Positions 1 through 13,846 of a DNA stretch of 64,000 bases are shown piece after piece (positions within the stretch are counted from its first letter, which is position 1; each line of letters starts with the position of its first letter). The notes beneath the pieces were generated by a model, which saw nothing but the letters and a program-made list of their open reading frames with translations, was not told the origin of the DNA and did no database searches. The position numbers were made by a program, and so were the translations under genes. Origin of the DNA: Trileptium ribeirensis (taxonomy: Eukaryota; Nematoda; Enoplea; Enoplida; Thoracostomopsidae); the NCBI GenBank assembly GCA_030248225.1, contig JASANE010000722.1, forward strand, positions 1 to 64,000. The letters run 5' to 3'.

Positions 1-722
1 TCCCGCAGGATTGCCGCTAAATAATTACCGAGTACTTCCAGTTAGCCACGCAAGATTCGATCTGTTGATCAGTCCATTTTGAGACCAGAAAAAACTCTAA
101 ATTAGGTTATTTTGTTTTTGCAGTTTTATAACGGATGAACCTATTTGACGATATGAAAACTCCACAGCGTTTTAGGAGCCTAATAGAAAGTAAAGCTATA
201 GGAATCATTTATAGGTGGGTTTTGTAATATAAATACGGCTTTTACATAATGAAATAAGTGTGTAGGAAATATTGTAACTAAAACCGAAGCTTAGCATAGG
301 TGTCTCAAGTATGTAATATACTTTGGACAATGATTTCAATGATGCCGCTATAAATTTCGATATTTTCGGTAAAGCGTATAGTATTTACCGAATTTATTAA
401 GGCCCGAGAAGCTCCAATGAATTAATTTTGCAGATATCAACTAAACGAAATTGGCTTAATTTTTAGCCCAAAGTATTATCATCGGAGACGGTGCACCTAG
501 AAATTACCAGTTATTTTGTTGGAGCGCATGTGAGGGGCAATATTAGCATTTTGGTCTACAGTCATGTCAACTTTGCTGTTAGACCGATAACATACTTTGT
601 TTCTTAAGGAAATGTAGTAGCTTCGTTGGAGCTTGACGACTCAATACTATAACAAGTACAGGTGAATAGTCAGTTAAAATTTAAAAGTTTTTGAGGTTGC
701 TGAATTGGAATCCTATTCGGCT
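1..722. other. No gene recognised
   Basis: AT-rich sequence with no open frame, repeat or RNA gene that I can support. Confidence 0.5.
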
Positions 723-725
723 TTA

Positions 726-1155
726 TGCGGCGTTTACATTATAAAGGACCCCCATGTGGAAGGTTTGTCCCCCAAGAGTCTATACTATACTACCCGTGGT
801 GCACCACCATGCCTTCACTATATATATAATAAAACACATGGTGTATGAGACACCATCTATTAAACTATAAGTGTGCGTATCTGTCATTTTGCTACAGGCG
901 GTGTCAAGGACGTATACATAAACACAATGCGTTGAAGTGCGTAAATACATGGCGCAGCTAACACCATATATTTAAAAAAAATTTTGCAATGGTGTAGTCT
1001 ACACCAAGCCGTTATTGGCAGGTATACTACCAATATATACTATCTTAAATCTCACCATAAACACAATGGTGTTAAGACACCATATAATCGATGGTGGATA
1101 AACACCCAAGGGGACAAAACCTCCACATAAGGGTCTCTTATAACGAAACGCCGCA
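726..1155. mobile_element. MITE with TTA target duplication, PIF/Harbinger-like
   Basis: The ends are inverted repeats: TGCGGCG on the left and CGCCGCA on the right, with similarity running inward about 55 bp (left: a run of C after AAGGA, then ATGTGGAAGGTTTGTCC; right: the reverse complement of GGACAAAACCTCCACAT). TTA flanks both ends (723-725 and 1156-1158). A 3-bp TTA/TAA duplication is typical of PIF/Harbinger elements; that assignment is inference. There is no coding capacity. The interior contains several ACACCAT/ATGGTGT words facing each other, so it can fold extensively. Confidence 0.75.
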
Positions 1156-1158
1156 TTA

Positions 1159-2150
1159 TGTAAAACAGTTTTTATTTACATTTCGATCGCTATACCGTGC
1201 TTCAAATATTATTGCATTACCATATTGCCACAGAACCAATATAATACCAAATGGCCTATGACACATTTAGTATATGGCATGTCTGTGTACGCATATATTA
1301 ACATATTCGCATAGTCTATCATAGAGCGATAAACGACAATAATTGACGCGAACTTCGCCTCGAGCAGGCAATACGAGTTGTTTCTAATCCGGTCACGAGT
1401 TTGCTTAAAATTTACTTGGATCTGAATTTCATGTCCTGAACTTGCAAGCCTCAATCCATTCCGGAACTGTCTCCTGGTAAAAGCGCGCAGAGACAACCGT
1501 TCAGCAATCATCCTAATTTCACTGCTTCAAATGCTTCTGGAAATCCCTGAAGCTAACTTATACAAGCTTAAGAACGTATTTCTAATAATTTAGAAGATAT
1601 ATTTTAAAATCTTACAAGAATTTTCCTATTGCTTATTATTTAACGCGTGCTGCAATCTTCGTATCACTTTTTTAATTTTCACTGTTATATTAATACGTGT
1701 TGATTTCTGTTCAATCAAAGGACTGGCGTCGTTGGTATTCGTACAATTTGGTGCTGAAAATTTCCTCTTTTACGGTGATATTTTAATAACTGAAGCGGAC
1801 ATTCATACATTTGGTAAAGCAGGAACTTCATAGTTGGTTGAATAATAAAATCTTCTGTTTAAAAGTTAAAAAGATCGTACAGTTTATTTTTTTTAATCCG
1901 GAACGTCAATCCGACGAGCCAAGTCAACTAATAAAAAGCTTCTATCCAGAACGCTGACCTGTAGCTAGACTAAAGATGCTTTTAGCGTCAACCAAGCTGG
2001 AACTAACTGGCTTAAAATCAAAATGGAAAGTCCGCACAAATTGCGATCAGCCTTTATTTATATTGATGTTTTCTAGATTTTATACCATTAGACAAAGCCT
2101 AGTCCAAAACAATATCGCTTGCTTGGGGAAACTTCTTTTATTGTCCTTCG
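1159..2150. other. Mostly unassigned; weak possible minus-strand exon at about 1422-1514
   Basis: On the minus strand an open frame (1209-1511) follows an acceptor-like GAAATTAG. It could encode about 31 residues before a GTAAAT donor-like site. There is no family match, and the frame may be chance. Nothing else is recognised. Confidence 0.2.
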
Positions 2151-2154
2151 AAGT

Positions 2155-2405
2155 GTTGTTTAGATATTTCGACTATAACCTATGTGTAAGTACAAGTAAA
2201 GATATTTCTACACATACGACGACAACCTATGAAAGCTAAGACCTAGTAAAGTATCTTGTTTGCACATTACGATGGCAACCTATGTGTAAGTATAAGTAAA
2301 AGTATTGTTTGCACATTACGACGGACAGAACTATGTGGAAGCACAAGTAAAAGAAATTGTTCTTCAATATGATCACAGCTGATGTGCAAGCATCAGCAAA
2401 AGCAA
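2155..2405. repeat. Diverged short tandem repeat, period about 50 bp
   Basis: Four or five degraded units share the pattern CATTACGAYG, then AACCTATGTGTAAGTA, then AAGTAAAAG. The unit cores begin near 2164, 2213, 2264 and 2316. The open frames overlapping it on both strands come from the repeat. Confidence 0.55.
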
Positions 2406-2409
2406 ATCC

Positions 2410-5400
2410 AGATATGACGCATATATGATGATGCGTGTGCATGTTTAGGTATTATTCATTACTAAGACAAAAGTTTTGCTATCCTGAAACGCTGCAAGTT
2501 TATTATTGTTCGAACGAGTGAAATGATTCAAACAGCCGGTCACAGAACACTGCGAAAAGAAAAACATTTGCAATGTAAAAAACTGGCAAGTCGAAATAAT
2601 GCGTTCACTGTGTCAAGACATTTCAATATCTAAGTTTTATAAAAACAAGATTCAATATACTGTGTTAACTTTCTGCGGACGAAACCTGTTGAAACAATTA
2701 TGTCCCATTTAGAATCCTAGTGAAATACAGGTATGCGACCGGAAGTTATCCGCATCTGTTTCATTCACCGTAGTTTGTCTATTTTTTGATTGAATAACTG
2801 ATCTAAAGGCTTTTGCTATTGTCAAAAACTTAAGCTTACCACCAATTGAAAGACAGCCCTTTGGCTGCCATACTATGTGATTGTGTCAATTTTTACACGA
2901 ATTTGTGAGGTATATCATCTGTATTTTTGCACTTAATATAGTTTATATGTTTTGTTAAATGTAATCTTACCGATGAAAATGTAAAAGAAATTGTAGTACC
3001 AAGTTTTAGATGAAAATTGTAATGTTTTAACTTAGTGATTTTGATGAAGTTGAAGAAACAAAAACGAACCATTTTGCTTGCTGTTTATCGGAAGATATGT
3101 ATGTTTGATGATATTGTTGATACGGTTGAAGATTTTATACTGTCTATGGATACCATGATACCGTCAGAAATTTTTACCACGAAGCATTTGCAATCGACTA
3201 GTAAAATTGTGATGACTATTTATATAGTGATGAGTAGACAACATTGTAGAGTTTTTAGATGTCAAAACAAGCATGGAGTGACCACTCCGCTCCGGCTATA
3301 CAGAAGATAACTTTGTATCTATATATACCGACAATACAGTAGTAAACCTGATAGTTACATCCGTTGGTGGATGAAAAAATTTACGATAAAGACTGCTTGT
3401 TATATCCACTTACAATTCTAATCATAAGAAACAGCCAGGATTTAAACAAAGATTTTACTGTAACGCCATTTTTCACTATGCCGCATTCAATTCAAAACAC
3501 ATTACATTGTATTATTCATGTATGCCCCTTCGTGTTTACAGACAAGTGTCGTATAAACAGTATTTATACCTAAAAATGCTCATGGAGAAGTTTATAGTAT
3601 AGCTACCATTACATCTGTCTTATTATCTTGATAGATGAACAGGTTTGTTTAAACTGTTTAACCGGAGAAGTACTTTGTTCGTTCTAGGCTTGCCAACATA
3701 ATACTGTAGCGAGACAATCGTTGTGACCGATGCAAAACTGGATACGATGGCTGATGCCCGCAGTCCGTCTGGTTGTCGAGGCATTGTCCATGCCCGTAAG
3801 GTTTCGTCTGCGATGAAATTCATAAAAGAATTAATCATTGTGGCGGTGTATATAGCTAAAATATTAAAAGTGTTCGTTTTAAATTTCTGCATCAATATTG
3901 AATTTCAATATCGAAAATGTACTTCTAACATCACAGAAATTCTGCATACCAATTATGGAAATGCTCGTAATTTGATTGTTATCACTAACCAGAATCATAT
4001 GTATTTGTTAATCGTTATTCAACAGGCACCATTTACTCGCTGCTATCTTAGCTTTTGTTGTTTCGATTTCCCCAAATTGCCATGGACAAAAATTTAATCT
4101 TGATAACGCGTGTCTGTATGAATAAACCTTCGTAGTGGAACAATGACCTCTTTATTGCAAGATTGGCACGAGCTATGACCACAGCCCAATACAGATATTT
4201 ATGATCACACAGTACATTTTTGATAAAATTTATGCTGGCTCGTCTAATAGGTGATCATTTTTGATAAGCGGCGCCCAGTCAACTGGTGATTATTATTAAT
4301 TACAAATATTTCTCCCACGAATCGCTTCAGTTCTAGATCTTCCACCTTTCATCCGTTTAGTAGTTTATATTGAACGCCGGTAATATCCGGTCGTCCAAAA
4401 TATCGCCTTCGGCAGCAACTGCCACTGGATAAAATCAAGTAGGTAGAAAATGAATTTTAATAATTGGAGAGCGAAAAAAGCCTCGCTTCGGGCCCTTAAA
4501 TTAGGTCTTTACTAGTCCTTTGTTTTCAGGTATGAGATTTTTAGCATATCTGGTGAATTTTATCTGATACGAAGAAAACCATCGCTCAAGTTCTGAAACC
4601 GTTGCGGTCAAAATTTTTTTAAAATTGCTACTGGATTCTCAAATGTGCGTATTGTTTATTTGGAGGTGTGCGACAGAAGCAATAAATATTGATGTTTGAT
4701 AAAGCGAAGATTATGAGGTCGGGTTAATTGAAGCACGTCCAACTGTAAAGACGTTACACACAATGAATTGATCTACAACAGTTATAATAAATTAGCTTCT
4801 GTCGAAATCAAGTAATCCTAGCGATTGGCGAAAAGTATACTGATAGTGCGATTGCTGGGGTTATAATACCTGGCGTTATACTTTAGCTGTTTGTAGGTAC
4901 AAGTAGCACTTTACAAATTTTTTTGGTGTTAGCAGCATCGGTGAGGAAGCATTTCATTAACATTTTACGGCGATTTTACAGTCCACAAATGATCTGACAG
5001 CGAAACTGGCACTGGGGATAAATTTTAAAGAAAAATTTAACCTCTGAATCCTTAAGGTCACCAATATCTTTAAAAACATTAAAAATTTCAACTCGTAATA
5101 ACTTAAAAACTGAATTTTGGTAAAACTCAAGTTCTAGCTATTTCACTTTTTTGTGTATTTGTGGGTTCTTTGCTGAAATTTGAATGGTTGGTTTTTACAA
5201 TTCTTTTAGGCACTAGTCACATGCACGCCTAGTCGCTGGAGAAAGCTCGTGTGCCAATGTTTACTTGGATAATGTTGGGAGCCGCTGTGACCAGTTAGTT
5301 TTTTGCTTTATCGTTATGCCTTGTTTCGCCTTTAGAAATGAATCGAAATTGCACAAGATGCACAAGCTGATTGTGTTGACATTAACTAAAAAAACGCTTT

Positions 5401-8365
5401 AATCAGCTCGGAAAACATGCATTGTTTTTTTTGTTTTTTTGTAGAGAAAGACAGTGTATAATTATAAATGTATATGTTAATTTTGAGATTATATTTATAG
5501 AATTGCATGAAATATATGACTCATATTAACATTAATTTTCTTTAAATAATAAATACCGAAATACCGAAGGAAACGTCCAGGTGCCTGTTTTTATATGAAA
5601 TTTAAAATTTGAAATTTTAAAAATTGAAAAAATATAACATAATTTCAAAAAAATTTTACTGAACGATCCAAAATAGTTTTTTTTTAATTTAAAATTCGTG
5701 CTACCCATTCTGTAATGTTTAAGAAATGAGGTATTAGAAAGATTTTTAAATAATCAGACAAATAGCGATGAAGCCCTATTTCAATCTCGCCTTATAACCA
5801 ACTATTTTCCTCAACCCTGTCTCTTTATACCTTAGAAATTGAACGCTTTGATGGCATTCTGCAATGCAACACAACTAAAATTTCGGGTATTATTATGAGA
5901 TCAAAATATATTAGCTACGTACAAGACTAAAAGACGCCCGATCGGCTACTCTTGGCTGCTTTACGTTTTATCACGCAATACTTTACAGCAAATGTTATGG
6001 TAAAACAATTTACGAAACAATTGTTAGCGCTAAGCAACAGAACGGATATATATGATCCCCAACGGTTAGTTTTGTGTATAAGATATATCATAAGTGACCA
6101 AAACTCATCTGATTAGGATTGGAGATGGCCTCAGCGAACTCATATGCAGTGGCGTAATGAAGCTGGGTTATTATCATAAATTTTTCCCTTTTTTTTTAAG
6201 TTTTCCTCGTTTTTCCTCATAAATTTCAAAAATTTTGAAATTCAGTAATTTTGCGAATTATTTTCGGGATGCATCCTACTAGATATGTAAACTGAATGTA
6301 TGTACATACAGGAATAAAAGGAGATGTAGAAAAGATCCTTTCTCAAAGTTGTTTGATTGCCTATAGGTAACATATATGGAGATAATCACGGCCATTCTTA
6401 ATGGATATAATACGTATATGTTGGCAGGATCTTTGGCAAATCTATTGACAGAATCTTATGTTTTTGATTTCAGGTCGCCAATTTAACTTGCAAGATGTGA
6501 GATAATTAAGTTTGTGTTAAATTGTTTTAGAATGCACAAAGAAGAGTTCACAGCAAATGGTCTTTATAGGTATGGTGTTGGGCCACGCTTGTTGATAATT
6601 GGAGATGTCGGTTATACTTTGATTTTGAAATCAAAAACTAACAAATTCAATGTTTCACTTGTTTGACAATTCTTGCCTGATTTCGTGGAAAGTTTGAACA
6701 TTTTTGGTGAAAATCAACATAGTAATATACTTTTACTAATTTTTAAGTCCCGAGAAATTAATCACATTTGCATTTTGGCTGGGCAAGTTTTTAGTGGGTG
6801 ACATGTGCTAGGTGAGGGAAAATCATATGATGCATTTGCGGATTGTGATTGCTGTTTAGCTTTTGTTCCATATAACCGTTGGACCTCTTAGTACACCAAA
6901 TTCAAAGAAATACACGATTTTTATATAAAATGCACACTTTTATAGAAAAGAGAGATAACCCCATTACATTATTTTGTTGCAAAAAAATATTTTTCCTATC
7001 TGCGCTTTTACTACTTTTGGTTATGACTTTACGGCGCCGACAGTTACTTAAAATTGTAATCCTTTTGTTATTATACTATGTTTTGATAAATATATAGTTT
7101 TCATTGTGTAGCTAGAACGGGGTTTGAAGTTAGCTCTCCTGCATTTTTCATTTTTTAAGTAACGTTTAAAACATTACAATTTTCACCCTTGTTGGGAATT
7201 CAATGTCCGAGTAAGTATTGTGGGTTAGCAACTGTATTTTTTATGATTTGCAGCATGATATGATACAATCAGTTGGACTGCAAAATTAAAAGAACAAGTG
7301 AATTAGAATTACTTTAATGAAGGCTTAGTATTAGTATTTGCTTTGCAAGATCATGATTATTCAGGATAAAATTTTTGTGATTTCGGAGATATGAGGTATA
7401 CTGCAAACAAAACTCTGACGAGCATGTTATTATTGTCGCAAAAATTCTAACTATAATCATAATGGCGACTTCCAACAAGCAAGCAGGTCTGTGACTGATA
7501 TGCAACATTGGGATATTGCGGCATCAACTTCGTATGGCGGAACAGTACGCCGACTCGATTTATGTATTGATGTCATGTGGCAGTGGAAAATAATTTTGTT
7601 TGTGTTTATCGTGGTAGTAATTCAAAATATACTAGTTTTATATAACATGCTATAAGAACATCTGGTCTCACTTAGGGGAGGGAGTATCTAGAGGTATTTC
7701 TGACTCCCCCAAGTGCGCCCTAGATCAGGCTCAGGTATTTTTTATTTCTTCTAGTTCGGTTACCCTCCTAGGTTCCCCATGTACTCTTTTTGCCTTACCG
7801 AAAATATGCCATTCGTTCTCTGCGAAGCAAAAAATATGTTAGTTTTTCCTCGTGAAACTAAAAAATTGCGAAATGTTTGCCTTGAAAGACTAAGAAAACG
7901 CTAAAATTGCCGTCAGTGGGTAGGGTTTCACTATATAATTTGCATTATTATTGTGCATTTACTGTTCATTGAATTCTCAGTGAGTGAAATGAGCGAATGA
8001 AAAAATTCTCTTACTGACCAGAGTGGTATATTTCGACGGTGTTCGTTTCTAGGTTTTTTGGGGAGACACATAACTCAACTCCGACAACGTGGATTGATCT
8101 GCGCGAGATAACTTGTTTTGTAAAGCTTTGTGCTCTTTAGTTAGGCGCGAAGCCCAATTTCAATATCTTCCCTTAAAAGGGTCAAAGGGACTCGGGTCGG
8201 GTCCCAATTGGGCCCAAAAAATAACGTTACTTATTGTAACTCGACAACCGGCGTAGATATCAGAGTCAAGTTGGGCTCATTTTTCACAGCAAATATGTGT
8301 ATATAAAATATATAGTGCTTTGCCACACGGTTCTCTTGGAATGCAGAATTTGAAGTTAAAGTGGG
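2410..8365. other. Long AT-rich stretch without a supported gene
   Basis: No recognisable protein, RNA gene or transposon end. The only exon-like piece is on the minus strand near 3700-3829: acceptor TTTCATCGCAG followed by about 43 open codons of higher GC. It matches no family I recognise and has no convincing GT donor. Other open frames (for example near 3035-3310 and 3723-4097) look like chance. Confidence 0.4.
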
Positions 8366-8369
8366 TTCT

Positions 8370-8760
8370 GTAATGGGCATATGTGCCCCAAAATACACGA
8401 AAATTGTAATATTTCTTGGTTGAACTATGTATGTGTTTGTAGTCTCATTTTGTAGACCAGGTTATTCTCTATGTAGCTGCAACTGTGTGATGCTATTGTC
8501 CTTACTTACACTGCTAGGTTGGGCCCAAATATTTTTAGATTTTGTCCATCGGACCCAAAATACACGAAAAGAGAAATATCTTTTTAACGACTAGATGTAT
8601 TATATAGATGTTTTTGGTCTCATTCTGTCAAGCAATTCATCCTCTATGTAACTGCACATATTACGCTGCTATTGCCATCATTTTGCTGCAGGGTTGGGTC
8701 AAAAAGGTTTTTCAATTGGCCCATGGACCCAACATGGTAACACCTCTGCAACCATGCATC
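8370..8760. repeat. Diverged tandem satellite, period about 175-180 bp, left block
   Basis: About two units share CTCTATGTAGCTGCAA, GCTATTG, GTTGGGCCCAAA and GGACCCAAAATACACGAAAA in the same order. The CTATGTA cores at about 8470 and 8643 are roughly 173 bp apart. The same unit resumes at 9500, so the array is interrupted. Confidence 0.65.
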
Positions 8761-9136
8761 GTTTACAGAAAAATGTGTGCACTCACTGCAAATTGTAGCA
8801 CGTATATGCATGCAGCAATTTTGAAACATGTAGCAATAATTCGTATTATTGTTACATATGTAGTGCAATAGTTGTGCCAATTGCACGATTTTTGTAAGAA
8901 CAATATTGGTTGTTGCGGCAATCTCATTATTATAATTTGTCGCATCGCTTCGCCATTTTAGATGTAGCACTAATCGTGAACATAACCACAAACTTAGTGC
9001 AATAAGGTATGTTGCGCTACAGATTTTGTAACAATAAGGATTGCGTTATTGCCACAAATTCTGTACCTATAAACATGACAATACGTGTTACAATGTTTAG
9101 TGAGTGTACACATTTATCTGTAAACGCTGCTATAGC

Positions 9137-9510
9137 TATATAGTGAGGTCTCCAAATTGGGTGCCTGGCATTTTTCGGTTCCCCTGGTTCAAATAGGTGC
9201 CCCCGGTAAAAATTTAGGGCTCCACCCGGTTCATCGTCTTTTGTCAGATTTTTTTTGTTTTCAATCGGTCCAAAGTACATAAATTTTTATCGAAAATTGT
9301 ACTAAAATTCTGTTCTAAAGCCAAAAATTTCTCAAAATTTTGGTTCAAAATCGCTTTTTTTATTATCGAAAAGGTTTTGACAGTGTTTATGACACGATTT
9401 TTTAACCGTTTTCTCTTGGTCAAATGCCCCTGACAAAATCGGGCGCGCCCGGTCTTCGGAAGCAGCCCCGCTCACCTTGTTCCACTTCCTCTGGCAAAAT
9501 TGATTGAATA
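9137..9510. mobile_element. GC-island MITE inside the satellite, same family as 54838-55144
   Basis: Shares with 54838-55144 the words TGGCATTTTTCGGTTCC, TTTTCAATCGGTCCA, AGTACATAAA and TGTACTAAAATT, in the same order. It also shares a distal block with GGCGCGCCC. The left end reads near AGTGAGGTCTCC and the right end near GAAGCCCAG. Similarity to the satellite stops on the left and returns on the right, as expected for an insertion. Ends are approximate and no transposase is present. Names of this family are unknown to me. Confidence 0.55.
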
Positions 9511-10000
9511 GAAGCCCAGATATAGGTATGTTTGGTCTGATAAATTCATCGTCTATGTAGCTGCAAATAGTGTGCTGATAATTCCGCCATTATTTACCCT
9601 TGCTGCTGGGTGATCAAAAAATCTTGTTCAATGGGCACATGCGACCCGAAATATCCTAAAAAGGGAGTATATTTAAAAAGCTTTTGCTATGTATGCGTTT
9701 TTGGTCTCATTTTTTAGAGCATGTTATTCTCTATGTAGCTGCAAATTGTGTGATGCTATTGTCATTACTAACATTGCAAGGTTGAGCCCAAAATAGTTTT
9801 TCGATGGGACCCAAAATACATGAAAATGCTAATATCTCTTCAACCGCTCTAGCGATATACACGTTTGGGTACTATTGTATAGAGCAATTCATGCTCTATC
9901 TTCAACTATTGAAATTTGCGAGCACAATGATTGGTATAGCTTCTCAACGTGGCTACTATTCGGTGGCTCATTTTATAATTAAATGCTCTATATAGCTACT
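9511..10000. repeat. Diverged tandem satellite, period about 180 bp, right block
   Basis: Continuation of the array at 8370-8760. CTATGTAGCTGCAAAT occurs near 9549 and again near 9729, 180 bp apart, followed by a third partial unit ending in GAGCAATTCATGCTCTAT near 9900. Confidence 0.65.
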
Positions 10001-13000
10001 AACATCTCTCTAAATTACATGATATGAAAAATATTATTCAACATTTGGAAATTTTCTCCATCTTGACGGTAAGACAAGCTACTAGTCAGTTACTTATAGC
10101 ATTTGTGTGTTCTGAGTCCCCAACTTTTCAGCTGGCTATACTATAAATAGTTTGACCTAAAGGAACCGAATTTATCAACCCCAGATACCCAATACAGCTC
10201 GATCTGGGTCTCAGTGCTGTTCCTCTTAGGTACATGGGGTTTTTACCAAAAACGTGTAAAAATACAGCTTTCAGTACAAAAATCTTTTGCATTCAACATA
10301 CTTGTTGGACAACTATCTGACTGTGTTATTCAAGAATTTTCGTTTTACAATATAGAATAATATTATTGTTAGTTCTTGCTAGTGAAACAACGTCTGCTAT
10401 CCGATCTATAAGTTGTATTTCTTGTTAAAGCTGCCTGCACTTGCGATTTCTGTGCAACAAACAGTGAAGCACTGGCGTGTCCACATTGGAGGAGCCCCAC
10501 ACTTTCCAAATCACCATGTTCGTGAGATTTGTCCTATATCTGTCCTCCCACTCTGCCGATACCCCCATTTAAAATACTTGTGCGACAGTAAAAGTACATG
10601 GATATATGGAAAATATTTTGCATTTTAGCATTAAGCAAAATTTAGCTCCGTGGTTTGATTTTTCCCCCGAGAATGGACATGGGGCCCCCTAAAAAGTAGT
10701 TCCACTTTTAAGGAGCCTGGGGACAAGCCAGTAAACACATGTACATACTAAGCTTACGTTATAAAACAGTATGGCGTTTTTGTACATGAACAAATCGGTA
10801 AATTTATTACTGCAGGTAGTAAACGCTGGCCGCCTTCTTGCGGCGATACCATAATAGCAAGGTTGCTCATGAAAACATGGAAGCTTTTCGCGAATCGTGG
10901 GAAGAGCGAGTGCGAATATTAACACTTGCAGTAGATTTTATTATGACTGTGGATGATTTTCCTAGCCGTTTCTGTAAATCCTCACAAAGAACCATATTGA
11001 TTATTAATATTGTGTAACCTGTTTACTTTTCTCTACTGAATTCACCTTTACATATTTATTATAATACTTGATTATTTCTTCATCACATTCTTATCATGCT
11101 GCTGCTGAGGTTGAAGCCATCTAAAATATTTTGGCGGCTTCTCAGAGCGAAGCCATGCACTATTGGTTCGAAGGAATTATCAAAAAGACACTAAACATAT
11201 CGTGATTGTAGCTCTATTTTTAAAAATAGGTTTTTAACTTTAGTTACCCAGGAAGTAACTTCACAGTGTAATTTTGGTATCAGGTGTATAGAATGAGGTC
11301 TTCGAATTAGAGGTTAAATACCGACTGAACCGATTACCGTCTTCCTTACGATTGCTGACTCAGCAATTTCTTCGGGAAATTTAATCAAATATTGTTACTT
11401 TTTCAAAAAAATTTTCTGTGGACCACCATTGATCTCGCAAGTTTAAATGCGCTAGAACCCAAATGCGTTACGAAATATAACTAACTTTAATGTGTAGCGT
11501 AGTAAAGTTTTGTTCTGTAGAAGAATGGTCTGATATAAAAATAAAAAAGCAAAATAATAATCGATAAAGCAAAGTCGGCTAAAAGAAATTTTCGATTTTG
11601 GAATCCAGGGAGGGCACAAGTGCCGCCGGTCTCCATTTAGAAGTTCAAGTCGCGTATTTTAAAAACAATACTAACCTTATCCTGTCATTCTGGCTTCTTC
11701 TTACTTGGTCGACCGTCCTTCATACCTGGTTTTCTTGCTGTTCGTGGGAAGCTGCACACCGGTTTTGTGCCAACCCCACTATTTCGCACCTCTTCAACGG
11801 CTGGAAAACCGGTGACCACCATCATAATTTATCGAGCACTCCCCTCAAATTTCAGCAATTTTATTAGTAACCAGGAATTTGAGGCGAATGTGACTCATGT
11901 GTTAAGCCGTGAAAGTGATAGTGATAATTAAATCAATGTTGCAAATACATAACTCACACCTCAGCATTTGACCAAAAAATCTAAACACATACGAAGAAAT
12001 TAATATAAAGCGAAAACATCCTATCCGTCAAACACTTGGCTCTGGCAGTAGGCACCTCATCGTGGGGCTTTCATGAACCTAGGCTCTTCCTGTTAACCAT
12101 CCAGATAATATTTACCCGGTTGAGAAGCCAGGCATTTTGCAATAGTCTCATTCTGAAAACCATTAGACATCGTATCATTAAATACATAGAAGCAATTTCT
12201 TTGGTATTTGGGTTTTGCCAGAGACCCCTGAGTGGTGCCCGAGAGTCCTCAAGTTAAAAAAATAGTGTCGACTGGTGTTTATGCAAGTTTTAGTCAATAA
12301 TCAGATGCAAATCGATAAGTCCGCTGTCTTCATAAATAGAATTTATGGTTTTGCTGACAAGCGATTATAACTATATCATACTCACCCTTATTATGCAGTG
12401 TTAATGAGTATACCCAACCATAAAAAACAGTGCAACTATAATTAAATTCCCGTATCCTAATCCATCTACTGAAAGCAACACAGAAAAACTTAAAACGAAA
12501 AAATAGTAACAAGACACTGAAATAATTTTGTAACTTGTCAGATTACGATTTTTACTCAAAATATGCTATATATATAATATATAATTCAACATACCAAAAA
12601 ATGATTGGATTGCGTGTAAAACAGAAGGCAGCTGTATATTACGGCTAAGGGAAGTACCGGTTTGAGTTCAACTAGCCTCACCGTGGAACCAAAAAAAATA
12701 TTTAGAGATGAACAACAATTTGTCGAAGGTCGACCCTTTAAAATTTAACATTTACACGCCACATTCCGTACAATGAATGTTTCATCCGTGCTTTTTACCA
12801 AATTTGAAATAAAAACGGTATTGTGGTCTTCATTTTTATACAAGTCAGTCAATAATGTTAATACAAGCACCAACATAATATATTGATTGGCACCCGGGGT
12901 GTTTTTAGCGAAACCGAATGAAAACGAACGAGAAACAGGAAATAGGACAATTAAGCAGAGGTGACAATTTATTGCACAGTTGAACAGCTTTCACGCATTG

Positions 13001-13390
13001 TTACATTACGGTTTACGGCGAAGACATTGCCATACGACCAGAACACAAACAGTTAATGCGTGATACTGGACAATATAATGCATAAGTAAGTATTAATTAT
13101 GTATATGTATTTATAAACATGTATAGTAGGATACTGAAAGATACTATACTGCGAATATGTATGTGTGTTGTACAATGCCTTACATTACTATCGATGAGGA
13201 TCACACTGCATCTGAGTGAGCATTCATTCGGCAAAAAGCGATATGGGACGTATATTCCATGAATTTTAAGGCGATTGTATGGCTCTGTAGGTGACACAAA
13301 CGATTAACCAATGTGTAGCAACCATATATATATATATATATAGTCTGCAATATACACCAGCTAGAGGTTTTCGAGAATTTCTGCCGTCGT
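10001..13390. other. No supported gene
   Basis: Contains scattered open frames under 90 codons (for example 11598-11867 plus and 10689-10925 minus) with no recognisable domain. No complete repeat or transposon end was identified. Confidence 0.4.
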
Positions 13391-13394
13391 CGCA

Positions 13395-13760
13395 TACTAT
13401 AAGTAAGACTGTTCCATCGTATAAGGAACGAAGAGCTGTGGAAGCGCACTGACCACGTCGTGTTGCTCACTTATGAGCTTAAATGCAGCGGGCTGCGGCT
13501 ATTGGGTCACGTTCTACGGATTGCACAGGACTGCTGGCCGCGGTGGCTACTAACGTCTACCACTCCTCCAAACTGATCACACTCTCGTGCCCGAACGCTC
13601 ACAGCATGGCAACGACAAATCGTTGCAGATGTAAAACCACACTTCCGCGGAACATACTACTATCGAAGATGGCGAAACAATCCAGTTAGTGTCATGGCCC
13701 GGACGGCAATCAACAGGGACGAGTGGCGAACATTTGCCATTTATTGATGCACCATGTAGC
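13395..13760 (+). pseudogene. LINE reverse-transcriptase 3' fragment (RTE-like)
   Basis: The translation gives NEELWKRT, then GLRLLGHVLRI, then WPRWLL, and further on AINRDEWRTFA. This is the usual order at the C-terminal end of RTE/craniate-type LINE polyproteins: the LWKRTG line, the RWLGHVLRM motif, then D.WR. No palm motif is present, so only the last hundred or so residues survive, with stops and probably a frameshift. It resembles the 3' end of the LINE at 20745-23360 (RLVGHV followed by RWPQRLL) but is not a close copy. It is a 5'-truncated copy, as LINEs usually leave. Confidence 0.65.
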
Positions 13761-13846
13761 CACAGGGTCTGGTAAATCAGGTTATATATATTTTCTAAGC
13801 TTCAGCCTAAGTGTTGGACCTGGGGACCTTATAAATGATCAGAAAT

